From assembly GCA_002964805.2 (NCBI GenBank), contig PUDQ02000033.1, forward strand, positions 1,798,001 through 1,862,000: 64,000 bases of DNA. Reading direction: 5' to 3'. Positions 1 through 12,890 of this stretch are shown here, one piece after another; positions within the stretch are counted from its first letter, which is position 1, and every line of letters begins with the position of its first letter. The stretch is from Trametes villosa. Lineage: Eukaryota; Basidiomycota; Agaricomycetes; Polyporales; Polyporaceae. Under the pieces are notes generated by a model, which was not told where the DNA came from, ran no database searches, and worked only from the letters and a program-made list of their open reading frames with translations. A program made the translations under genes and the position numbers.

Positions 1-1069
1 GCGCCTGTATGTCGGCGGCGCCAATGACGGGCCGGAGCGCGAGGACCGTGAAGACCGCTGCCGCGGTCCTGGTCCCGAAGCGGAACTTCTCGATCTTCGG
101 GCCGCCGAGGACCTCTGCCATGAGGATGCGCCGCTCGACGGCTTCTTTGCCGTAGGCGAGGACGAGGCGGTGGTAGAACCACGCGGCGACGATGGACGCG
201 ATGAACATCGTCTGTCCGAAGAGGCCGCCTTGCGGGATGAGGAGGAGTTGGAGGAGGAATTGCATCCCGAGGAGGACCGAACACGCGGTGACCATGCAGT
301 GCTCCCGGGAGTGGTCGAATTGGAGGGAGAAGCGGCCTCGCGTGATGGGCGCGAGCGCGAGCGCGGTCCCGTGGACGACGACGAAGGACGACGACGCCTC
401 GAGCCACCCAGATTCGAGGGTCGCCGTCTGCGGGGGGATGCGGTGCTGGTATGTGAGTCTGGCATCGCCCATGACGCGACAGGCGATTCCGTGGCAGAGG
501 GCACTGGAGAATATGGCGGCGGCGGAGTAGAAGTCGGCATAGAAGATGGAGGCGATGCCCGTGGAAATGGTCACGATAATCGGGATGAGGGCGAGGCGCT
601 GCGAGTGTGTATGCGGAACCCTAGGATACGCCACCTCCTTGGGTTCGTTGTCGAGTCGGACGATCGCGACTTCGATTGGGACCGACTGCCTACCGCCGAC
701 CTGGACCGCGTCCACCGCATCGCACTCCTCGACGAGCATTGCGGCGAGAGGGCTCGTGCGCTCCAGGGAGGCGCCCGAACGAGCGCAGGTGAATGAGGGC
801 CCCATGGTGCCTGCGAGCTTGGCCGCAAGTTCGCGTGGGACGGCGGAAGAACGGTACAGAGGACTCCAGAACCTAAACCGTGCGAGGTCCCCGTAACGCT
901 TCGCGAGATAGTAGCTGCCAGGGCAATTGTACCAACCCCACCATTTCCGCTGAGCATGGAGGTGAGGGAGCATCATGACCTCCAAGGCGGCGTCGGCTCC
1001 CAAGAAGCCCGCCAATTGGGAGATATCGAGAGAGAAAAGGGTGCTGGAGAGGGGTAAGTCTAGAGGCAT
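1..1069 (-). CDS. Multi-pass membrane protein, 3' end cut by window edge
   Basis: The minus strand is open from an ATG at 1069 to the window edge, giving about 356 residues without a stop or an obvious intron. It begins MPLDLPLSS. The N-terminal third contains a tryptophan-rich patch (KWWGWYNC) and the second half has several hydrophobic stretches (LALIPIIVTI, FVVVHGTALALAPI, MQFLLQLLLIP, MFIASIVAAWFYHRLVLAYG), so I infer a multi-span integral membrane protein. I recognise no catalytic motif and cannot name the family; it looks like the lineage-specific agaricomycete membrane proteins of unknown function. The C-terminus lies outside the window. The start is the first in-frame ATG. An additional 5' exon cannot be excluded. 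Confidence 0.6.
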   Translation of the reverse strand, partial: MPLDLPLSSTLFSLDISQLAGFLGADAALEVMMLPHLHAQRKWWGWYNCPGSYYLAKRYGDLARFRFWSPLYRSSAVPRELAAKLAGTMGPSFTCARSGASLERTSPLAAMLVEECDAVDAVQVGGRQSVPIEVAIVRLDNEPKEVAYPRVPHTHSQRLALIPIIVTISTGIASIFYADFYSAAAIFSSALCHGIACRVMGDARLTYQHRIPPQTATLESGWLEASSSFVVVHGTALALAPITRGRFSLQFDHSREHCMVTACSVLLGMQFLLQLLLIPQGGLFGQTMFIASIVAAWFYHRLVLAYGKEAVERRILMAEVLGGPKIEKFRFGTRTAAAVFTVLALRPVIGAADIQA

Positions 1070-1593
1070 TGCGATGCTATGGAGACCTGGGGGAGCCCTG
1101 CATTGCTTCCCAATATATGTACCTTGGGGGATGGTCCTTGGCACGTCCGGAGAACTGCCCTCCACTGCGAACCCAAGGATAGCGGGATCTCTCAGAATCC
1201 TGGGACGGCCAAGGGCGCTTAGGTAGAGGGCAGTACGCCGCAGCAACACGCAGCACCCGTACACAGGTGTGGAGAGCTCACCGTGTCCGCGGCCTCAGAA
1301 GCTTCGACCCAGGTGACCCTATAATGAACACGTACCTGACAGGGCGATGACATCGCCGATGCGCCCGCGGGCCGAAGGATATATACCCTTGGTCTTCCGA
1401 CGACGCCGTAGACCCTGAGCGTTCGACCTAAACACAACCCTCTACCCAGCGTTTGCACGAACGGAGACACGCACCTTTGATCTTACCCTTGAAGTCCCGG
1501 GCAATACGCAATGCATTACACGTTGCCCAATGCTTCTGAGATTGCTATTCATACAACATGGATTGCTTGCAGGTTCTCATCCCGTACGGCTGT
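1070..1593. other. Intergenic, 524 bp
   Basis: This lies between the start of the membrane-protein gene and the stop of the Nudix gene, both on the minus strand. It should hold the promoter of the former and the 3' UTR of the latter. Short open frames here show no recognisable protein. Confidence 0.5.
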
Positions 1594-2685
1594 TCAAAAT
1601 GTCTGTCGCCGAAGCTTCTCGGCGAGCTCGAAACCAGATGCAAGGTGATCGAGCCTCGCGTCGATAACGAATCCCTGGCGATCAGTCAGTCCTGGGTCAA
1701 ATGACAGGCGATGCAACTACCTTCTTCTCGTACTCTGAAACCGGTAAAGTCAGTACCGTTATGTAGCAGGGATCCGAGGAACGGCGAACCTTTGAACTCT
1801 GCTCGTAACTTTGACAGTTCTACTATCCGGGCGGTAATGAACTCTCCGGGGTCCAATTTCTGAGCGGGCATCTCGAGCTTCTCGGAGAAGGGCACGTCCA
1901 CCGTCACAAGCTTCATGTTCGCATTCGTCATGCCTAAGAAACGACGTGAGGCGGTACACAAGCGCGTGCGGCCGATGGACTTTACCTGGATCACATACAA
2001 GGAGTGGAGAAGTTTCGACCACACCACTGGCTTTGAAGCCCGTCTCTTCTTCGAGTTCGCGTATAGCTGATTCCTCGGGCGTCTCTCCTTCGCTGATGAG
2101 GCCTTGACAGACTGTTAGAGCTGACGTCGGACACGCTCATACTATTCAGGGCCTTACCTGCTGGGAGCTCTAAAAAGGGGCGATGGCTGAGTAAGTTACC
2201 TCAGGTATAAACGTCGCCACATCACTTACCGACAACATATTGACCGACGGGAGGCCGGAATTGCTCGATGATTATGGTCGATGGCGGGAATGCATTTGAT
2301 TCCGAACGAAGGAGCGCAAGGATGGCGACGGCTATCAGAGAGCCTTGAGCCACAAAAGCGCAATCACGCTATGGTGTTGCACCAACCGTCAATCCCGGAA
2401 GAGGAGCGCGTAGGCCGTTCCGCGAACTCCCAAGGGCGCTGCAGGAGGGTGTGAGCACTGCAGGGCCCGGCTCGGCCGAACGATCCAAGCCGGAATAACG
2501 CGCCTCTTTGCCCGTCGGGTCTTGATACCGACACTTCTTGAGCTTGACCCACCTGAAATCGAAAATAACACACGGATGCCCGTCACGGTCAGACATGCGA
2601 GGCGGAAAACATGTGCGCGGCGGAACGCTCACTTCGCCTCCGAGGTGGCGAGATCCTCTACGGCGACAACTTTGGAGTCTGGCAT
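1594..2685 (-). CDS. YSA1: Nudix hydrolase, ADP-ribose/ADP-sugar pyrophosphatase
   Basis: It hydrolyses ADP-ribose-type nucleoside diphosphate sugars to AMP and a sugar phosphate. I assembled nine exons: 2633-2685, 2504-2552, 2387-2438, 2230-2331, 2158-2169, 1986-2102, 1790-1933, 1721-1734 and 1594-1674, giving 207 residues, the usual YSA1 length. The Nudix box lies at residues 90-112 and fits GX5EX7REUXEEXGU (GLISEGE, then RELEEETGF). Upstream is the typical IIIEQFRPP strand; downstream is [13 protein letters not shown] and a [10 protein letters not shown] end. Two exons are tiny, 12 and 14 nt, and each is needed to keep the frame. The intron between exons 2 and 3 begins GC rather than GT in my model. 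The gene is divergent from malate dehydrogenase across 299 bp. Confidence 0.9.
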
Positions 2686-2984
2686 TGTCGTGTCCCTCGG
2701 GCGTATGTATATCGTACGACGAGCAGCTACCTGCGGACGCTGGAGCAGACGGCGAGCAAGAGCTGGGGCGGGAGCGGGGGAGATGACGAGGGACGGAAGC
2801 AAGCGCATTCCAGGGACGGCGCCTAACGCCACTCCGCGTAGATCGGGCCGGGCGGGAGCCCCACGGGGATTGCAGCGGTCACGTGCGCGGAGATACACCC
2901 TGCGGGGTCGCCAAGTCTCCCGCTCGCCTCTCCTTCTCTCCTCGCCATCCCCATCTCTCCTCCATCTCGCACATCGCATACACA
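2686..2984. promoter_or_regulatory. Divergent promoter, YSA1 / malate dehydrogenase
   Basis: A 299-bp head-to-head spacer. It holds a TCACGTG E-box at 2879-2885 and a pyrimidine-rich tract just before the MDH start codon (about 2930-2970), which is common in strongly expressed fungal genes. The division between the two promoters is inferred. Confidence 0.55.
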
Positions 2985-4495
2985 ATGGTCAAGGCAGTAG
3001 TACTCGGCGCTGCGGGTAAGTCGATTCTCTCCCGTCGGTGCTCGTGCAAATGTGCTCAATCCGTCTCGATCAGGCGGCATTGGCCAACCCTTGTCCCTCC
3101 TGCTCAAGACGAACCCTCTCATCACACAGGTAGCAACCGCGCGAATCACTGGCTCAGCGCATCGCATGCTAAAATGCACGTCCTGTAGCTGAGCCTCTTC
3201 GATATCGTCAACACCCCCGGTGTTGCTGCCGATCTGTCCCACATCTCGACCCCCGCCAAGGTTGTCGGCTACCTGCCCCCCGATGATGGCCTCAAGAAGG
3301 CCCTTGCTGGTGCAGAGATCGTTATCATCCCCGCTGGTGTCCCTAGGAAGCCCGGAGTACGTGTCTTCTCTCTTGGGTTGTGTTAACGGCAACTCATTAC
3401 TCCCTTGCAGATGACCAGGTTCGTGGTCTAGCGAATCTCTCGCTATGCAACGAGAACGATAGCTAAACTATGCTCTGCTACCTAGAGATGACCTCTTCAA
3501 GGTATGTGTAGTGCCCTTGTGCGAGGGAGCGCGTCCCTCACAACAGTGTAGATCAACGCGGGCATCGTCCGTGACCTGGCCAACGGTATTGCGACGACCG
3601 CCCCTAAGGCGTTCGTTCTTGTCATCTCCAACCCTGTGAACTCGACCGTCCCCATCGTCGCCGAGGTATTCAAGAAGCACGGCGTGTTCGACCCGAAGAG
3701 GTGCGTATCGCGCAATCTGCCGTGTTTCGCGCACTCACATTGGCCCGCAGGATCTTCGGTGTTACCACTCTGGACGTCGTTCGCGCGTCCACTTTCGTCT
3801 CTGAGATTCTTGGCGACCTTTCCCTCGCGTCGAAGGTCGTCGTTCCCGTTGTTGGCGGACACAGCGGTGTTACGGTCCGTACTATAGATCGACCAATCAC
3901 AGCACAGACATTAAATTCTTCGATTTTCTAGATCGTCCCCCTGCTCTCGCAGTCGTCTCACCCTCTGCCCTCGGGCTTCGCCCAGGCCGAGCTTGACAAG
4001 CTCACCAACCGCATCCAGTTCGGTGGTGACGAGGTCGTCAAGGCCAAGGATGGCGCGGGATCGGCCACGCTCTCGATGGCGTACGCTGGTGCGGAGTTCG
4101 CGTACAAGGTTATCCGCGCAGCGAAGGGCGAGAAGGGCATCGTCGCACCCACCTTTGTCAACCTGACCGCGGACGCGGAGGGCGGCGCCGCGCTCAAGAA
4201 GGAGATTGGCAAGGACATCGCCTACTTCTCGGCGCCCGTCGAGCTTGGGGTATGTGCAGATTACTATCTCCTTACGCGAGCTATGCTGACGACGTGCGGT
4301 GTGTAGCCCGAGGGTGTTGTCAAGATCCACGGCCTTGGCAAGATTACCGAGCACGAGACGACCCTCGTTAAGGCGGCCATTCCGGAGCTTGAGACCAACA
4401 TCGAGAAGGCAAGTGCAGCTCACCTATCCTTCTGCATGACTATCTAACCTCTCCCTGCGCAGGGTGTTTCCTTCATCGAGTCGCCCAAGCTCTGA
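2985..4495 (+). CDS. MDH: NAD-dependent malate dehydrogenase
   Basis: It interconverts malate and oxaloacetate with NAD. Ten exons give 334 residues: 2985-3015, 3074-3129, 3189-3356, 3411-3418, 3486-3501, 3552-3700, 3751-3874, 3932-4249, 4307-4408 and 4463-4495. Visible features are the N-terminal dinucleotide loop GAAGGIGQ (from residue 8), the mobile-loop region [18 protein letters not shown] with the substrate arginines, [11 protein letters not shown], and the catalytic histidine in VVGGHSG. There is no room for a mitochondrial presequence before the Rossmann loop. The C-terminus is SPKL, at best a weak peroxisomal signal, so I favour a cytosolic enzyme. Exon 4 is only 8 nt and exon 5 is 16 nt. 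The last intron is GC-AG (AAG|GCAAGT). Confidence 0.95.
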
Positions 4496-4730
4496 GCACG
4501 TATCATTATGTCATAAGTTGTTGCGGGAAGGTCAAGAGAAGCGGGATCCCTGTATACGATAGCTTGTACACGTAGAGGAAACAAACACGTCGCTGTTGCT
4601 CCTAGCTCTGGACACGCACGTTCGCGAGAGGCTATTCATCCCGGTCATCGCGCCATCCACAAGATATCAAGAGCACCATTGCTATTCCGGTACAAACACA
4701 ACGAAGAGAAGGACGAAAATACGGATCGGG

Positions 4731-7035
<2,305 letters not shown>

Positions 7036-7266
7036 GTCGCGGTAAAGGTCGTGGTCGTGGTCGAAGCTGCTGCCAGACTCGAGCTCAGGCTCGCAGCGCG
7101 CGCTCAGCGCGATCGAGCGTCTCTCACGGGAGGGCGGACCGGGAGGGCCGGGGCGTGCATGAGATCATCGAGCGGAAGGGTTCTAAGGTTCTCCCCGCGA
7201 CGAGCACCGTCCGTATGGCCGACAAATCCCAGAAATCATCGATAACACCTCTTGTTCCCAACAGCC
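7036..7266. promoter_or_regulatory. Divergent promoter, DDX41 / GAL7
   Basis: A 231-bp head-to-head spacer between two start codons. No sure TATA box or GAL-type operator is visible. Confidence 0.5.
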
Positions 7267-8665
7267 ATGGCTGACATCCAGTTTGACCCGTCGACGCACC
7301 CCCATCGCCGCGGTATGTCTGGTTTCTGCGCGCATGGGACAGCAACTAACCCATTCGTTCCAGTCAATCCTCTCACCGGAGAGCATGTCCTCGTCTCTCC
7401 CCACCGTACGAAGCGGCCCTGGCTGGGGCAGACGGAGCCCCCGCAGCAGCTCAACCTGCCAGAGTATGATCCCAAGTGCTACCTGTGCCCAGGGAACACT
7501 CGCGCCGGAGGGCAGCAGAATGAGAAGTACGAAGACACTATGATCTTCGAGAACGACTATGCGGCTGTCCTACCACCTCCCGGCCCTGCTGCACCCCCGG
7601 CGCCCCACCCCTTGTTGACCACAGAGCCCGTGCAGGGTGGCTGCGATGTCATTTGCTTCCATCCCCACCACGACCTGACCCTCGCGAGGCTACCCCAGAA
7701 GGATATTGAACGTATCATCGACGCGTGGGGTTCCATATACCGGAAGCGAGGCGCGGAAGAAGGCATCGAGTACGTGCAGATTTTCGAGGTAAGGGGCATC
7801 GTACACTTCAAGCTTGCGGCTGCTGACACGGTGTATAGAACAAGGGAGCCATGATGGGCTGCTCCAACCCTCATCCTCACGGTCAAGTTTGGTCTCTCTC
7901 TGCCGTGCCCACCCTCCCGGCGACGGAGCTATCGAACTTGAAGAAGTATGCATCATCCACACAACCTTCGGACGCTCCCCGTGGTCCATTGAACCGCGCG
8001 TGCCTGCTCTGCGACTACGTGCACTTCGAAGTAAGCGTCGCCCAGACCGAAGGTCGCGTCGTCTTGAAGAACGAGCACTGGGTCGCCCTCGTGCCTTGGT
8101 GGGCTATCTGGCCGTTCGAGGTTATGCGTTAGTGTCGCGTTACGATTCACATCTACTGCCTGTCCGACTGAAACACACGACTGCAGTGCTCCCTTACAAG
8201 CGCCACATCCCCTCGATCGTTCACCTCACTGCGGAGGAGAAAGCCGCTTTCGCCGACATTCTGTCGCAGGTCACCGTCCGCTACGACAACCTGTTCTCTT
8301 GCTCTTTCGCCTACTCCATGGGTATCCACCAACGGCCCACGCCGCCCCAAATCGAGACGATTCCTGAAGACCAGGACGAGGAGAATGTGGCGCACTTGCA
8401 CCTACACTTCGCGCCGCCCCTCTTGCGTAGCGCGTCCGTCCGCAAGTTCTTGGTGGGGTGAGCTATCTCGTGCAAGTCCTTCTCCATCTCCGGTGTTAAC
8501 ATTTGGCATGCAAGATTCGAGCTCATGGCCGAGCCTCAGCGCGACCTCACACCGGAGCAAGCAGCCCAGCGTTTGCGCGATTCGTCGGACGTGCACTACC
8601 TGAACGTACCGGACAACGCAAACAACACTTCGGAGCCGCAAGGTGTAGATCCAACAAACAGCTGA
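7267..8665 (+). CDS. GAL7: Galactose-1-phosphate uridylyltransferase
   Basis: A Leloir-pathway enzyme that transfers UMP from UDP-glucose to galactose-1-phosphate. Five exons (7267-7312, 7364-7788, 7839-8127, 8187-8457, 8515-8665) give 393 residues, normal for the family. It starts MADIQFDPSTHPHRR and shows NPLTGEHVLVSPHRTKRPW, the zinc-binding CYLCPGN, and the catalytic HPH in GCSNPHPHGQVW, whose second histidine carries the uridylyl group. Further family signatures are WPFEVMLLPYKRH and the C-terminal AHLHLHFAPPLLRS. The ATG at 7267 is chosen because family homology starts there. No other GAL genes are nearby, which fits the dispersed GAL genes of many basidiomycetes (inference). Confidence 0.96.
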
Positions 8666-8756
8666 TAGGACCAACCAATGGAAGATGTAGCACTACAGAT
8701 GTAACAAGTACCGGTGTATAAGGTGAAGCAGAGACAGACACATAATCCCAAGCGAC

Positions 8757-11423
8757 TCAGTGATGCGACTTCTTCGCCTTGTCGATATGCGCGCGGAGCT
8801 TCCGCTGCTTCTGCCTGAGCGACGCCTTCTTCTTGCCCTTGACCGCGCCGCTCGCGATGATCATCATGAGCGGCTTGTTGCGCGCCTTCTCGCGGTTCGT
8901 CGTGCTGCTCGGCGCGGCCTTGTTCTTCTTGCCCTTCGCGGAGCCGAACTTCTCGCGGCCCTCGCGGCCCTTCTCGATCGACGCGATGCGCTCCGCGTAG
9001 TCCGCCTTCGCCTTCTTGCGCGGCCCGAGGATGTCCATCTCGGAGACGAACGTGTCCGCGAGCGTGCTGTCGCCGTTCGCGAGCAGCGTCTTCTTCTGCG
9101 CCTCGAGCGCGGCGAGCTTGCGCTTCGTGCCGGAGCCGCCCCCGCGCTCGACCGCCTCGGACGCGGCTTTGATGCGCAGCTCGTTGAGCAGCGCGAAGTC
9201 GGCGGGCGTGAGGATCTAGGGTGGTTGGGTCAGATAGTGATTCTAGGAAGACGAACACCGTGGACCCTACCTTGGTGGTGGCGAGTGAGGAGATCCGCTG
9301 GACTGCGTCCTCGGCGTTCTCCTCCTTGCTCGGCTCGTCCTCCTCCATGTCCTCTTCCGTGGCCTTTCGCTTGCCTTTGCTCTTCTTTTTGGGCTTGTCG
9401 CCCTCGTCTTCACTGTCGCTGATGTCGAGGTCGTCGTCGCCATCGGATGAGACGCTGATCCAGCCGTCGGTCGACTCGTCGGAGTCTGATTCGACGTCCC
9501 AGCCCTCCCATGCTGCCTCATCGTCCTCGTCCTCGTCGCCCGACGCAACGCCGTCCTCCTCGCGGAGCTTCTTCAAGTGGTCTTCCAGCATCTGTGGGTA
9601 GTCAAGCTGAGTATATGCGCACCGCACGGAGCCAGAAGTGACTTACCACCAAGCCTTCAATGTCGACAGCGGCTACGGCGCTGTGTCCGAAAGGTAGCGG
9701 CTGGCTGCCCTGCGCAATGCCCATGCTGGCCTCCTTGCCCCGTTCTCTCCGCTTGAGCATACCAGGGTTAACCTCCCGGAACAGCTGCAACAGACCGCGC
9801 GCTGCGGCGGTGACAGCCTTGTCGCGACTTTTCCGGTACGCAATGAGGTCCCCGAGGAGGTCTTCCTCCATCGACCACGGCTGGCGGCGACAGACCTCGC
9901 GGATGGCGTTGATGCCGGCGGCGATGACCTCGCTGCCGACGCCGGGGTGGACGAACTCCTGCGCGAGCTTGCGGACGACGGGCGTGAGCGCGTCGGGGGG
10001 CGTGAAGTCGTGCACGGACTGCGCGAGCGCGACGAGGATGGCGGGGATGCGGAGCTGGTGGTACGCGAGGTACTTCATGATGTACGTGTAGAAGCCGAGC
10101 ACGCAGAGCTTGTGCCCGCCCATGACGCGCGCGAGGAGCTGCATGAGCAGGATCTTGTGGTCGAGCGAGAAGCGCTTGTCGTACTTGTGCAGGATGTCGT
10201 ACAGCTTCTCGCCGAACGTCTGCGGGTCGTTGAGCAGCTGGATCGCGGGGAAGTTGGCGGCGGTGATTTCTGCGCGCTTTTTCTTTTTCTGTGGGGGGAG
10301 TGAGTATGGAGTAGGTGAGAACTAGGGATGGGACGAACGGATTTGACGGTCTTCGCGATCTTCCTCAGCTTCTTGTCACCGCTCCGCGTCTTCTTGTTGA
10401 TTTCGCGACGGTGTTCAAGAGCCTTGACGTCGGGGAGCTGGTATATGGGTTAGTAAGGGTAAAGCTAGCAGTCGCGAGGAGATGTCACTAACATCTTCTT
10501 CCTCATCGTCGCTGTCCTCCTTCTCTTCGTCGCTGCCCAGGAAGAAATGCAATGAAGCACTCTGCACCTTCACAGCCGGATGGAAGCAACCAAGGGCAAT
10601 GATCGAGACGGTTTTCGCATCGGTCCTGCAAGGGGGATGCATGAGAATGTTGCGAGCCTCCTCCACGATAGGTGCGCACCAGATGCCTTTACGCCATAGC
10701 TCCTTGCTCAGAACGATGGCCCACATGGCTTCTTCGCCGTTGCTTCCCGGCCCTGCGGCAGCCTTCAGCTTCCCCTTGTCGCCTACTACCTCGCCGTCCA
10801 TTCCCCTCTCCACCATCCCGAAGAGCATCGCTTGCACCGCACGGTTAAGTTTGTGGTTTTTAGTGCGCAGGTTAGCCGTGCGGATGTCGGACAGGATAGT
10901 CCTGCGGATGAATCCGCGGAGAGTGGATGATGTAGTTTTCGGGAGCAGGGGGAAGAGCGTTTGCAGAAGGCTGAATAGCGGGAGGTGAGGGCCATGCGAG
11001 GAAGAACGGGCAGGGGAGGACATACGTGATCGAGGTGATTACATCCTTATTCCTCAGCATGACCAGGTTCTGCACTAACGATCTCCTGGTATCGGGGGAT
11101 AGCGTCCCATAGCTCTCGAGCAGCAGAGTCGAAAGCTGGGACGGGAAGTCCGCCGTCTCTTTTGGGTAGCATTGGGAGACCTGCAGACCATGTAAGTACG
11201 CCATGAGAGTCACAGATAAGCTTTGTATATGTACCTGCGCTATGAAAGAGACCAGCTCCCTGAAGTGCGTCGCATTCTCGTCCGGGTTGATCTGGAATAT
11301 TTGGCGGATACTGTTATAGTGGTTCCATTGCTGCAGGAACTCCTCCTTGTACGCCGTGGGGTCGCGCTTGATGAGGTTTTGCAGCTGAGGCAAGTTGGAT
11401 GTAAGGAGGACGCCGCGACCCAT
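8757..11423 (-). CDS. SDA1: SDA1 homologue, 60S pre-ribosome export factor
   Basis: A nucleolar protein needed for 60S subunit maturation and for G1 progression in yeast. It starts MGRGVLLTSNLPQLQNLIKRD, which matches the SDA1 N-terminus, and continues through helical repeats (GFIRRTILSDIR, TDAKTVSIIALGCFHPAVK, ALHFFLG-type motif, KYDKRFSLDHKILLMQLLAR). An acidic low-complexity segment (SDSDESTDGW, DLDISDSEDEGD) is followed by the SDA1 C-terminal box (ILTPADFALL) and a lysine-rich tail ending KAKKSHH. I place about seven introns. One at 10626-10679 is 54 nt, free of stops and in frame, so it could be mistaken for coding sequence. Its stop lies 91 bp from the convergent GAL7 stop. Confidence 0.93.
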
Positions 11424-11688
11424 GGCGAAGGCTGAGAGGCAAAGACGAGCACAAGGAGAAGAGAGAGCAGTCTGCACGGCTCGAGGCTGCACGCTGAACG
11501 AGCGCCTACGAAAATCCCTGGATGAGTTACCATATGTGGATATTATGATCGGACCTCAAGCGCCCATTCCCTGACTTCAATTGGCTCATGGTTCAGGACA
11601 CCGGGAGGTGGACAAGCAGGTGGGCATTAACAGCAGTGATATACAAGCAAGCGGGGGATATGCGGATCGTACAAGGGTATATCCTTCT

Positions 11689-12629
11689 TCATGAACTTGG
11701 CGCAGCAGCAGCAGCTTCAGCAGGCGCGGCTGGCGTAGCAGCCACTTCTGTCTTCTCAGCAGTAGGCGAGCTCACACCTCCGGGTCCTCCACCGCGACCC
11801 CGACCGGGGCCTCCTCCACGACCGCCACCACGGCCACCACCACGGACGGCACCACGGATACCAATAGATGCTTGAGGCTTCTTTTCACCGTCTTCCGCGG
11901 ACTCTTCCTTCTTAGGTCCCTTCCAGTCGCGCGCAGGCTTTCCCGAGTCCCATTCGCGGCTTTGGATCTGTAGAGACCGCGTTAGCTGTTGAGGCCATGG
12001 GGAGAACATAGGCACGACGCATACCTTGTCCAGCTTACGGCGAGCGTTCTGCTCGCGAGCCTTGTCAATGTTCTCCTGTACCTTCTTCTGCTTGGCCTGT
12101 TTGGCGCGTTCCGCCGCTTGTGTCTTCTTGTACTCGTCCTCATCCGCTTGGACGTCCTGAGATACCGCGTATGTCAGTCCAAATGAATGGCTGGCCCCAA
12201 AGAGAGCGGTCCGCACCAGACGTCTCTGTTTGATCTTCTCGTTCTGCTCGCGGATGCGCGCCATGCGCTCTGCGAGCTCGCCCTCGCTCAGTTTGTCCTG
12301 CATCAGGTTAGAACGCGCCACCCTCCCAGTCGCGCATCGAGACGCACCCGCTGGGCACCGCCAGTCTTGACGCGGTCGGGGTTCACATACGGCTTCTTCT
12401 TCTCCTTGGATTCCTTCAGTCCGTCGGTTGTGTCCGCCTGGTCGGCATCCTGTGCTACCTCTGCAGATGCATCGGCAGGTTTGGAAGCGCCGTCGGCCGC
12501 AGCGTCCTGGGGAGCAGCGTCCGGAGAGGGTTTGGAATCGGCCGGGTCTGGGCTGTCCTTGATCTTGAGGGCAGCAAGGTCGAGGCCGAGGGAGTTCGAG
12601 GCGGCCTGGTCAGGCTGCTTGTCGGCCAT
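11689..12629 (-). CDS. RGG-box, coiled-coil protein (possibly CCDC9-like)
   Basis: Four exons (12348-12629, 12217-12297, 12025-12156, 11689-11967) give 257 residues. The N-terminal 90 residues are Asp/Ala/Pro-rich and disordered. The middle is a highly charged helix (KLSEGELAERMARIREQNE, then AERAKQAKQKKVQENIDKAR). After SREWDSGKPARDWKGPKK comes a glycine-arginine tract (RGGGRGGGRGGGPGRGRGGG) and an Ala-rich tail. RGG repeats point to RNA binding. The pattern of the conserved helix followed by Arg/Gly-rich sequence recalls animal CCDC9, an exon-junction-complex-associated protein, but this is a resemblance by eye only. The start at MADKQPDQ is the first good ATG of the exon. Confidence 0.7.
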
Positions 12630-12890
12630 GGGTGGTGGGAGAGGGAGGGGCTCGCAAGCGCGAGGGACTAGAGTAGCCGAGGCGCGGAGGGGCGAGAGAG
12701 GTGTATGGACGTGCGCAGACTTGGGATTCGATTGGGCGAGACGAGAGCTGGACGGATGGGCGGACGTGCCGATTGAGAGCCGTGACTTCATCTGCACCTC
12801 CCGCACGGGCGCTTGACCGCGCGCGCGCATAAAAGCCCCCTCCCGGCCATCCGCCCCCTTTCCTCACCATCGATCCCCCCATCGCACACC
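12630..12890. promoter_or_regulatory. Divergent promoter, RGG protein / PGK
   Basis: A 261-bp head-to-head spacer. On the PGK side there is a TATA-like CATAAAAG at 12828-12835, about 60 bp before the PGK ATG, followed by a C-rich leader (cccccttt, cgatcccccc). This resembles promoters of abundant glycolytic genes. Confidence 0.6.

Noticed and set aside
8760..9422. 220-codon plus-strand ORF opposite SDA1
   Set aside because: Mirror of the SDA1 C-terminal exon. The Arg/Leu-rich product is an antisense shadow.
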